From contig JAESPY010000205.1 in NCBI GenBank assembly GCA_016765435.1, positions 1 through 5,693 of the forward strand: a stretch of DNA of 5,693 nucleotides. The letters run 5' to 3'. A model generated the notes under the pieces. The model saw only the letters and a program-made list of their open reading frames with translations, searched no databases and was not told the origin of the DNA. Positions 1-5,693 of the stretch are shown here, piece by piece; position 1 is the stretch's first letter, and the number at the start of each line of letters is the position of its first letter. This DNA is from Emcibacter sp. (lineage in GTDB: Bacteria > Pseudomonadota > Alphaproteobacteria > Sphingomonadales > Emcibacteraceae). The translations under genes and the position numbers were made by a program.

Positions 1-141
1 AGCAAGCAGAAAATTCTGGCCAAAGAGGTGGTGATCGTAGATTTACGTCAGCATGGCAAGACGATTTTACGCCTGACCCAAAAAGAGGCTGAACGGCGCA
101 GATTAATGAATAAAAACGCGACAAAAGAAGAGAGTATTTAA
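1..141 (+). CDS. ftsQ: Cell division protein FtsQ, C-terminal end (partial)
   Basis: Frame 1 is open from the first base and stops at TAA 139-141, giving the last 46 residues of a protein that begins upstream of the window. FtsQ is a single-pass inner-membrane protein with a periplasmic POTRA and beta domain. It bridges early Z-ring proteins and the late septal synthesis complex (FtsB, FtsL, FtsW, FtsI). The visible part reads like the end of the alphaproteobacterial FtsQ beta domain: a segment with IVDLR, then ILRLT and a charged EAERRR stretch, and a short Lys/Glu-rich cytosol-like tail. The identification leans on this pattern plus position, because the stop lies only 4 bases before ftsA, the usual ftsQ-ftsA arrangement. 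No POTRA domain or membrane segment can be seen here because they lie upstream. Confidence 0.85.
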   Translation, partial: SKQKILAKEVVIVDLRQHGKTILRLTQKEAERRRLMNKNATKEESI

Positions 142-145
142 GTTT

Positions 146-1420
146 ATGCGAGAGCAGATCATTGCCGCATTAGATATTGGAACCAGTAAAATATGCTGTT
201 TTATCGCCAGAGTCAGCGATCAGCCGGGCGCGGACAATCGGCCACGTGTAGTTGGCATCGGCCATCAGATATCAAAGGGCATGAAGGCCGGTACCGTTGT
301 GGATATGGAGGAAACGGAAACCTCCATACGGGCGGCCGTTGATGCGGCAGAGCGTATGGCAGGCGGTAGCCCGATCCATGATGTCTATGTGAATATTTCC
401 GCAGGCCAGCCCCAATCACGGATTTTCTCGGTAGAGGTTGATGTAGCGGGTCATGAAATCAATCAGCTTGATATTGACAGGGTTTTGGCGGCAGGTCAGC
501 AGAATTTGAAAGATGAGGATCGTTTCATCATCCATTCCCGGCCCATAAGTTTCAGCCTTGACGGCGTTGCTGGGGCCACAAGGCCGTTGGGCATGTTCGG
601 GGAGAAACTGGGGGTGGAAATCCATCTGTCCAGCGTGGCGATCAGCCCGTTGAGAAATATTCAGAGCTGTCTTAATCGGTGCCACCTGAATCTGAAGGGC
701 GTTGTCTTAAGTCCCTATGCGTCGGCGTTGTCCGTATTGGTGCCGGATGAACGTGCTCTGGGGTCGATCTGTGTTGATATGGGCGGCGGCTTGACCAGTA
801 TATCGGCTTTTCGGGAAAATGAACTTGTTTTTGGTGATATTATCGCCGTTGGCGGCAATCATGTGACCCGGGATATCGCACAGGGTTTGTCCGTATCGGA
901 ATCCAAAGCGGAACGGTTGAAAATTTTATATGGTGACTGTCTGTCCGACCGGGTTCCGGTGCGTGATCAGATTGATATTGTTCAGAGCGGGGAAGATGGG
1001 CAGGAGCATGCCATGACCATACCCCGGTCCATGCTGACATCTATTATCAGCCCGCGGATTGAGGAAATTCTGGAACTTGTCCGGGACCGAATTATCGAAA
1101 CCGGGCTGGCGGATATGGTGGGGCGTCGTATCGTATTCACAGGTGCGGCAAGCCAGATTTCCGGGCTGGAGGAATTGGCCAAGAAAATATTTTCCGTGGC
1201 AGTATCGCCGGAACTGCGAGGCGACTTTCATGTGCGTCTTGGTCGGCCGGTCAGTGTGGATGGATTGGCGGCGGCGACTGCCGGGCCGGGCTTTGCCACC
1301 TGTGCCGGATTGCTGAATTACGGTGCCGTATTACCCGATGAAGTTCATGCCCTGTCCATGGAAAGGGCAAAGCCGGGACTCTTTTCGCGTATTGGAACAT
1401 GGATGAAGGATAATTTTTAG
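146..1420 (+). CDS. ftsA: Cell division protein FtsA, actin-like Z-ring membrane tether
   Basis: FtsA is a peripheral membrane ATPase of the actin/HSP70 superfamily. It anchors FtsZ filaments to the inner membrane and recruits later division proteins. The 424-residue length is normal for the family. The phosphate-1 loop is ALDIGTSK at residues 8-15 and the phosphate-2 loop is CVDMGGG at 209-215, followed by the typical GGNHVTRDIAQGL segment (236-248). The adenosine motif is FTGAASQISG (331-340), where many homologues have a second Gly in place of the first Ala. The FtsA-specific 1C subdomain lies at roughly residues 85-165. The last 14 residues (GLFSRIGTWMKDNF) form the expected amphipathic membrane-targeting helix with its basic and aromatic residues. 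The ATG at 146 gives an N-terminus of family length. A weak GAAGAG ribosome site lies just upstream, inside the ftsQ end, so the gene is probably co-transcribed and partly translationally coupled with ftsQ. Confidence 0.97.
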   Translation: MREQIIAALDIGTSKICCFIARVSDQPGADNRPRVVGIGHQISKGMKAGTVVDMEETETSIRAAVDAAERMAGGSPIHDVYVNISAGQPQSRIFSVEVDVAGHEINQLDIDRVLAAGQQNLKDEDRFIIHSRPISFSLDGVAGATRPLGMFGEKLGVEIHLSSVAISPLRNIQSCLNRCHLNLKGVVLSPYASALSVLVPDERALGSICVDMGGGLTSISAFRENELVFGDIIAVGGNHVTRDIAQGLSVSESKAERLKILYGDCLSDRVPVRDQIDIVQSGEDGQEHAMTIPRSMLTSIISPRIEEILELVRDRIIETGLADMVGRRIVFTGAASQISGLEELAKKIFSVAVSPELRGDFHVRLGRPVSVDGLAAATAGPGFATCAGLLNYGAVLPDEVHALSMERAKPGLFSRIGTWMKDNF

Positions 1421-1442
1421 GCAAAATAGCCCAAAACCCAAT

Positions 1443-1474
1443 AAAAACGACTCGAAAATGAAAAAAAACGACTC
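1443..1474 (+). repeat. Pair of 11-base direct repeats, AAAAACGACTC, in the ftsZ upstream region
   Basis: AAAAACGACTC occurs at 1443-1453 and again at 1464-1474. The starts are 21 bases apart, about two helical turns, which puts both copies on the same face of the DNA. Each copy ends in GACTC, a GANTC site. The arrangement suggests a tandem protein-binding site upstream of the ftsZ promoter, but no known regulator motif is recognised here, so the function is inferred. Confidence 0.6.
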
Positions 1475-1551
1475 AGGATACATTTTTTTAAAGACAGCGC
1501 GAATCACTTAGGTTAAATTATAGTTAACATATTGTTACCGCACATTGAATC
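1449..1551. promoter_or_regulatory. Cluster of four GANTC (CcrM-type methylation) sites upstream of ftsZ
   Basis: GACTC lies at 1449-1453 and 1470-1474, and GAATC at 1501-1505 and 1547-1551. In Alphaproteobacteria GANTC is methylated by the cell-cycle methyltransferase CcrM, and the regulator GcrA reads its methylation state. The ftsZ promoter of Caulobacter crescentus is a known example of such control. In random sequence fewer than one site would be expected in the 163 bases between ftsA and ftsZ. The sites are seen directly; the regulatory role is inferred from family knowledge. Confidence 0.65.
1513..1527 (+). promoter_or_regulatory. Perfect CtrA box (TTAA-N7-TTAA) overlapping a probable ftsZ promoter
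   Basis: TTAA at 1513-1516 and TTAA at 1524-1527 are separated by exactly seven bases, and the next base is C, matching the full TTAA-N7-TTAAC consensus of the response regulator CtrA. The spacer and first base of the second half-site contain TATAGT (1519-1524), one mismatch from a sigma-70 -10 hexamer. No convincing -35 hexamer is seen at 16-18 bases, so the promoter part is weaker than the box. Bound CtrA would cover the -10 element, as expected for a repressor of ftsZ, which is its known role in Caulobacter. Confidence 0.75.
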
Positions 1552-1573
1552 GCGCATGAGCATCAGGCCGGAT

Positions 1574-1577
1574 GGAG
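1574..1577 (+). promoter_or_regulatory. Ribosome binding site that sets the ftsZ start
   Basis: GGAG sits six bases before the ATG at 1584, an ideal spacing. The in-frame ATG at 1572 overlaps this site and has only a poor AGG match upstream, so translation most likely begins at 1584. Confidence 0.75.
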
Positions 1578-1583
1578 AGCACA

Positions 1584-3296
1584 ATGACCATAGAATTTAC
1601 GACAACAGAATTAACTGAACTGACCCCGAAAATTACGGTGTTTGGTGTTGGTGGTGCCGGGGGTAATGCGGTCAATAATATGATCGAAACGGGCCTTGAA
1701 GGGGTCGATTTTGTCGTCGCCAATACGGATTCTCAGGCACTCGCCTATTCCAAGGCAGAGCAGAAAGTGCAACTTGGCGCAACCCTGACACAGGGACTTG
1801 GTGCCGGGGCCAGACCCGAAGTTGGACGGGCCGCTGCCGAAGAAACTATCGATTTGATCCGGGAACATCTGCGGGGCTGTCATATGGTATTTATTACCGC
1901 CGGAATGGGTGGGGGAACAGGAACAGGGGCCGCGCCGATCATTGCGCAGACTGCCCGCGAAGAAGGTATCCTGACGGTTGGTGTCGTGACCAAACCTTTC
2001 CAGTTTGAAGGCAATCGCCGTATGGCTCTGGCCGAGCAGGGCATCAAAGAGCTTTCACAATATGTCGATACGTTAATTATTATTCCCAATCAAAATCTGT
2101 TCAGAATTGCTAACGAACGGACAACATTCGCTGATGCTTTTGCTATGGCTGATGAAGTTCTGCATTCCGGTGTGCGTGGGATTACGGACCTGATGGTCTT
2201 GCCGGGATTGGTTAATCTTGATTTTGCTGATGTGCGGACCGTAATGTCCGAAATGGGCAAGGCGATGATGGGAACGGGCGAAGCCGAAGGCGAAAATCGT
2301 GCGCTTGAAGCCGCCGAAGCCGCCATTTCCAACCCGCTTCTGGATGAAGTTTCCATGAAGGGGGCGAATGGTGTTCTGATTAATATTACCGGCGGTATGG
2401 ACCTGACTTTGTTTGAGGTTGATGAGGCCGCGAACCGTATCCGGGCAGAAGTTGATCCCGATGCCAATATTCTGGTGGGTTCTGCGTTAAATCCTGAGCT
2501 GGATGGTAAAATGCGGGTATCGGTTGTTGCCACAGGTATGGAATCGGATGATATGCCCCGCCGGGAAGAGCCTCGGAAAACATATAGCTATGACAAAAAA
2601 ACAGAAATTGAAACAAAATCTCAGACCGATACAACACCGGACGCCGGATGGGATGAGCCGATTACAGAGCGTAAAAGTCTGGTTGAAACAGCCATGGATG
2701 TGGCGGATAAAGAACCCGTTGTGGCTGAAATTGAAGAAGCGCCGCTTGAGTTGGTCAATGAAGTTCACAAGAGTCCTCTGACCGACAAGACCGCTATTCA
2801 GAAAGAAACTGATAGTCTTTTGGCACAATTGGCCGAGGGTATTGTGCAGGAGCCAGAGCAAGTTATAGAGGATAGCGAGTCTTCTGAGCTGACGGCTCGT
2901 CGTGAAGACCCGTTCATTTCTGCGGCTCCGGTGATGCCGGAAAAACGTATGGAACCGTTGAAGCAGCAGGCCGACCCGTTTGCTGAGGCGGCAATGGCCA
3001 ACGGCCCGGTTCAGGAAGAAGCACCGCAAAAGAGAGGTCTACTTGGATTATTTAGCGGGCGTCGTAAGGCCGCCGCAAAGAAACAGGCGATTTCACGCCA
3101 GCCCGATATGTTAAAATCGGAAGAAAAAATTGTGAATCCTGTCCGACAGGAAGCTGTGGCACCTGAGGCTGCACAGCCAGAGAAAGGAGTTTTGAATTCT
3201 TTGGCCGCAGAGGAACGGGTTAAGCCTCAAGAGACAGATTCAAAAGAGGATAACCATTTGGAAATCCCAGCTTTTCTGAGACGGCAAGCGAACTAA
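1584..3296 (+). CDS. ftsZ: Cell division protein FtsZ, tubulin-like GTPase with long linker
   Basis: FtsZ polymerises with GTP into the cytoplasmic Z-ring that organises division. Starting at 1584 the protein has 570 residues. The first 17 residues up to the core match the spacing in Caulobacter FtsZ, whereas starting at 1572 would add MEST. The nucleotide-binding core contains [10 protein letters not shown] at 21-30, the tubulin signature GGGTGTG at 109-115, and the T7 loop NLDFADV at 211-217, with D213 and D216 as the catalytic acidic residues. The globular part ends near residue 320. A linker of about 240 residues follows. It is rich in Glu, Lys, Gln, Ala and Pro and is predicted to be disordered, and it is longer than the linker of Caulobacter FtsZ. 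A basic, hydrophobic patch lies at 483-501 (KRGLLGLF then RRKAAAKK). The C-terminal peptide [12 protein letters not shown] (559-570) binds FtsA and other partners. The gene follows ftsA after 163 bases of regulatory DNA, so it probably has its own promoter. Confidence 0.98.
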   Translation: MTIEFTTTELTELTPKITVFGVGGAGGNAVNNMIETGLEGVDFVVANTDSQALAYSKAEQKVQLGATLTQGLGAGARPEVGRAAAEETIDLIREHLRGCHMVFITAGMGGGTGTGAAPIIAQTAREEGILTVGVVTKPFQFEGNRRMALAEQGIKELSQYVDTLIIIPNQNLFRIANERTTFADAFAMADEVLHSGVRGITDLMVLPGLVNLDFADVRTVMSEMGKAMMGTGEAEGENRALEAAEAAISNPLLDEVSMKGANGVLINITGGMDLTLFEVDEAANRIRAEVDPDANILVGSALNPELDGKMRVSVVATGMESDDMPRREEPRKTYSYDKKTEIETKSQTDTTPDAGWDEPITERKSLVETAMDVADKEPVVAEIEEAPLELVNEVHKSPLTDKTAIQKETDSLLAQLAEGIVQEPEQVIEDSESSELTARREDPFISAAPVMPEKRMEPLKQQADPFAEAAMANGPVQEEAPQKRGLLGLFSGRRKAAAKKQAISRQPDMLKSEEKIVNPVRQEAVAPEAAQPEKGVLNSLAAEERVKPQETDSKEDNHLEIPAFLRRQAN

Positions 3297-3317
3297 CTTT
3301 TTTTGTAACGGACGGTA

Positions 3318-3345
3318 AATAAGGTGATGAAATACATCATTTATT
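3318..3345 (+). other. Imperfect AT-rich hairpin just after ftsZ
   Basis: AATAA (3318-3322) can pair with TTATT (3341-3345), and GTGATG (3324-3329) with CATCAT (3335-3340) through one G-U pair, leaving one bulged G and the five-base loop AAATA. No T-tract follows it, so it is not a standard terminator. It could protect or process the 3' end of ftsZ mRNA, or be a dyad-symmetric protein site. The pairing is visible; any role is a guess. Confidence 0.35.
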
Positions 3346-3384
3346 AACGATCCGAATGTTATGTATGGTCAAAATAAAAGACAC

Positions 3385-3413
3385 TTAACGCAAAAAGTGC
3401 GCAAAACTATAAT
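3385..3413 (+). promoter_or_regulatory. Sigma-70-type promoter in the ftsZ downstream region
   Basis: A perfect -10 hexamer TATAAT lies at 3408-3413. TTAACG at 3385-3390 matches the -35 consensus at four of six bases, with the ideal 17-base spacer. Transcription would start near 3420. Two CGCAAAA direct repeats (3389-3395 and 3400-3406, 11 bases apart) lie in the spacer region. A small dyad, CACTT (3382-3386) with AAGTG (3395-3399), straddles the -35, so an operator is possible. Confidence 0.6.
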
Positions 3414-3419
3414 ACAGTA

Positions 3420-3506
3420 GAGTAGCAGAAAAAGGTAATAGGCAGCGGGATTTCCAATGTGATATTCCAGGGAACTGATTTAAGGCGGGCTTGTCCCGCC
3501 TTTTTT
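3420..3506 (+). ncRNA. Candidate small RNA of about 85-90 nt between ftsZ and the DUF1491 gene
   Basis: This short unit is bounded by the TATAAT promoter ending at 3413 and the intrinsic terminator ending near 3506, with no credible open reading frame between them: the only ATG, at 3458, is followed at once by TGA. It does not resemble a tRNA or any RNA family I recognise. Besides the terminator stem, a weak stem can form between GGGAT (3447-3451) and ATTCC (3463-3467), with one G-U pair. The exact 5' end is estimated from the promoter. It could instead be a leader that is attenuated before the DUF1491 gene, or just an isolated promoter plus the ftsZ terminator. Confidence 0.4.
3482..3506 (+). 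terminator. Strong Rho-independent terminator downstream of ftsZ
   Basis: AAGGCGGG (3482-3489) and CCCGCCTT (3495-3502) form an 8-bp stem with a perfect GC core, closed by the five-base loop CTTGT. The stem runs into six T residues at 3501-3506. The T-tract is on the + strand only, so it stops transcription coming from ftsZ and/or from the internal promoter at 3385-3413. It insulates the DUF1491 gene and groESL from the division cluster. Confidence 0.9.
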
Positions 3507-3570
3507 ATTCACCTTTCTAAAATTTGATTTCTGTTTATTTATTATAACCCTTACAAGTGAAAACTGGCTT

Positions 3571-3900
3571 ATGTTTGATGAAGGTTTAAAAACATCCTTT
3601 TGGATTTCCGCAGAAATCAGAAGATGTGACGGTATTTTTCTGCCCATGACCGTCGTGCATCGGGGGGATGAGACTAGAGGCTTCGTTCTTATCAAGCAAT
3701 ATATTGCCGGGCAGGGATGTCGTCTTTATATAAGGCGGCGTGATGAGGCAGGAAAATTGGGCTGGCATAACCCGCTGACACAAAAGCTGGTGCCGGAACG
3801 GGAAGCCGATGAGTATATTGCGCGCCAACGGCAATATGATGATGACCTGTGGGTTATGGAAGTCGAAGATCCAAAGGGCCAATATTCACCTCTGACATAA
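3571..3900 (+). CDS. DUF1491 family protein, function unknown
   Basis: This 109-residue protein resembles the DUF1491 family, small uncharacterised proteins that I associate with Alphaproteobacteria. Family-like features are a Trp and acidic start, the RRCD motif at 17-20, an RGD...G.VLIK strand at 31-42, a central basic segment RLYIRRRD (51-58), and the C-terminal signature ADEYIARQ (79-86) followed by DLWVMEVED (92-100). There is no signal peptide or membrane segment, so it is probably cytoplasmic. The length is normal for the family, so the gene looks intact. The ATG at 3571 has only a weak purine-rich site (AAGTGA) about 10 bases upstream, so expression may be low. No clear promoter was found in 3507-3570. 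The strong terminator upstream and the long gap to groES argue that it is transcribed alone. No biochemical role can be given from sequence or neighbours. Confidence 0.85.
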   Translation: MFDEGLKTSFWISAEIRRCDGIFLPMTVVHRGDETRGFVLIKQYIAGQGCRLYIRRRDEAGKLGWHNPLTQKLVPEREADEYIARQRQYDDDLWVMEVEDPKGQYSPLT

Positions 3901-4083
3901 TCAGATTTAGCATACTCAAATGCTGGTTTGTTTTTGTCCTAATATATAAAGTCATGTTCTTTTTTGTATGGGGTTGAATTTTTGGGATCAAACCATATTT
4001 TATGTTACATATGAGCCTTATGGTCAAATTATTGCTTTATTAGGTTTAATTGCTTCTTTTTTGCACTTTATTCCCCCTGACCT
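3901..4083. other. AT-rich intergenic stretch without a gene
   Basis: No reading frame with a plausible start and ribosome site is present; the longest ATG-initiated frames are about 13 codons. ACCATA (3992-3997) and TATGGT (4019-4024) form an inverted repeat around a 21-base interior. TTGAAT (3974-3979) followed after 16 bases by TATTTT (3996-4001) is a poor sigma-70 candidate. Apart from the possible terminator at its start, I see nothing more in this stretch. Confidence 0.5.
3909..3935 (+). terminator. Possible weak terminator after the DUF1491 gene
   Basis: AGCAT (3909-3913) and ATGCT (3920-3924) form a 5-bp stem with a six-base loop, extendable by two T-G pairs. A T-rich run interrupted by G follows to about 3935. 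It sits 9 bases after the stop codon, the right place for a terminator, but the stem is short and AT-rich. Confidence 0.35.
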
Positions 4084-4111
4084 CTTGACTCTTTTCCATT
4101 GAAGCCTATCT
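4084..4111 (+). promoter_or_regulatory. RpoH (sigma-32) type heat-shock promoter of groESL
   Basis: CTTG at 4084-4087 and CCTATCT at 4105-4111 are separated by 17 bases. This matches the alphaproteobacterial RpoH pattern CTTG-N17/18-CYTATNT. Transcription would start near 4118, just ahead of the CIRCE operator. A GANTC site (GACTC, 4087-4091) overlaps the -35 region. The same DNA offers TTGACT as a partial sigma-70 -35, so basal vegetative transcription is possible. Confidence 0.8.
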
Positions 4112-4124
4112 CTTGCTGTAGTTG

Positions 4125-4151
4125 TTAGCACTCATTCATGGTGAGTGCTAA
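4125..4151. promoter_or_regulatory. CIRCE operator, HrcA repressor binding site
   Basis: TTAGCACTC (4125-4133) and GAGTGCTAA (4143-4151) are a perfect nine-base inverted repeat separated by nine bases, the exact CIRCE consensus. HrcA binds this element and represses chaperonin genes until heat stress titrates GroEL. It lies in the predicted groES 5' leader, about 41 bases before the start codon, so it could act on DNA and as an mRNA stem-loop. Confidence 0.97.
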
Positions 4152-4192
4152 ACGGGAAATATTTTAACATTAAAACAGAAGAGGTCTTTGAG

Positions 4193-4480
4193 ATGGGTTT
4201 TCGTCCTTTACACGATCGCGTGCTCGTACGCCGTATTGATGCAGAACAAAAAACTTCCGGTGGCATTATTATTCCTGACAGTGCGCAGGAAAAACCAAGT
4301 CAGGGTGAAATCATTTCCGTAGGCAGTGGTGCCAAAGCCGAAGACGGCACGATCACAGCATTGGATGTGAAAGCTGGCGATATCATATTGTTTGGTAAAT
4401 GGTCCGGTACGGAAATCAAGATTGACGATGAAGATCTGTTGATCATGAAAGAATCCGACATCATGGGTATCATCGAATAA
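4193..4480 (+). CDS. groES: Co-chaperonin GroES (Cpn10)
   Basis: GroES is the heptameric lid that caps GroEL in the ATP-bound state and encloses the folding substrate in the cytoplasm. The 95-residue product has the usual length. It starts [14 protein letters not shown], has a mobile loop around residues 17-34 with the hydrophobic GroEL-contact tripeptide III at 25-27, and ends in the conserved [10 protein letters not shown] strand. The start is the ATG at 4193, which has GAGG eight bases upstream (4181-4184). A longer frame opens at GTG 4145, but that codon lies inside the right arm of CIRCE and would add 16 residues absent from the family, so it is rejected. It is the first gene of the groESL operon, 41 bases before groEL, and is probably controlled by RpoH and HrcA. 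Confidence 0.98.
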   Translation: MGFRPLHDRVLVRRIDAEQKTSGGIIIPDSAQEKPSQGEIISVGSGAKAEDGTITALDVKAGDIILFGKWSGTEIKIDDEDLLIMKESDIMGIIE

Positions 4481-4500
4481 TCATTCTTAATCTGGAATAA

Positions 4501-5693
<1,193 letters not shown>

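Noticed and set aside
1421..1583. Terminator between ftsA and ftsZ
   Set aside because: The run of seven T residues at 1483-1489 is not preceded by a stem, so read-through from ftsA into ftsZ remains possible.
2090..2533. Open frame of 147 codons on the minus strand inside ftsZ, and a 180-codon one at 2487-3029
   Set aside because: Both lie fully antisense to ftsZ, whose protein is unmistakable over this stretch. Their compositions (Ser/Arg/Ile-rich or Phe/Cys/His/Arg-rich) are typical of shadow frames, and neither resembles a known family.
2503..2781. 92-codon + strand frame overlapping the ftsZ linker
   Set aside because: It is out of frame with ftsZ, has no ribosome site, and its Lys/Leu/Trp-rich sequence looks like a by-product of ftsZ codon use.
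3344..3389. Two TTAAC half-sites (3344-3348 and 3385-3389) as a second CtrA region
   Set aside because: They are 41 bases apart and neither has a partner TTAA at the required seven-base spacing.
3524..3548. TTGATT and TATAAC as a promoter for the DUF1491 gene
   Set aside because: The spacing is only 13 bases, too short for sigma-70, and no better -35 fits TATAAC.
3974..4001. Second groESL promoter, TTGAAT-N16-TATTTT
   Set aside because: Each hexamer matches only four of six positions, in very AT-rich DNA where such matches are common. The RpoH-type promoter at 4084-4111 is far better placed.
4483..4498. Stem-loop between groES and groEL as an mRNA processing site
   Set aside because: ATTC and GAAT pair over only four or five bases with a six- to eight-base loop, too weak to support a call, although intercistronic cleavage is known in Agrobacterium groESL.

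Overview
This window looks like the end of the division and cell wall (dcw) cluster of an alphaproteobacterium with moderate base composition, joined to a groESL heat-shock operon. The order is ftsQ (3' end only), ftsA, ftsZ, a DUF1491-family gene, groES and groEL (5' part only), all on the + strand. The alphaproteobacterial assignment rests on four things. FtsZ has the alphaproteobacterial N-terminus, a long linker and the [10 protein letters not shown] tail. DUF1491 is a family I know from Alphaproteobacteria. The ftsZ promoter region carries a perfect CtrA box (TTAA-N7-TTAA) among GANTC sites, the target of the CcrM methyltransferase. The groESL promoter pairs a CTTG-N17-CCTATCT RpoH-type promoter with a perfect CIRCE operator. 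I cannot name the genus.

Bases 1-1420 hold the last 46 codons of ftsQ, a 4-base gap, and a complete ftsA. Bases 1421-1583 are the ftsZ control region: two 11-base direct repeats 21 bases apart, four GANTC sites, and a CtrA box with a TATAGT hexamer inside it. ftsZ then runs to 3296. Its best start is the ATG at 1584, not the in-frame ATG at 1572.

Bases 3297-3570 contain no protein gene but do contain a good promoter (TTAACG-N17-TATAAT) and, about 85 bases downstream, a strong intrinsic terminator. Together they define a possible small RNA of about 85-90 nt. The DUF1491 gene follows (3571-3900). An AT-rich stretch without genes (3901-4083) leads to the heat-shock promoter, CIRCE, groES (start at 4193) and groEL, which leaves the window after 390 codons.

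Functionally, FtsQ, FtsA and FtsZ build and anchor the division ring, and the ftsZ promoter appears wired to the CtrA/CcrM cell-cycle circuit. GroES and GroEL form the chaperonin, apparently under both RpoH activation and HrcA repression. Nothing suggests a mobile element, CRISPR array, defence island or new multi-gene system. The points most worth checking are the ftsZ promoter architecture and the candidate small RNA after ftsZ.
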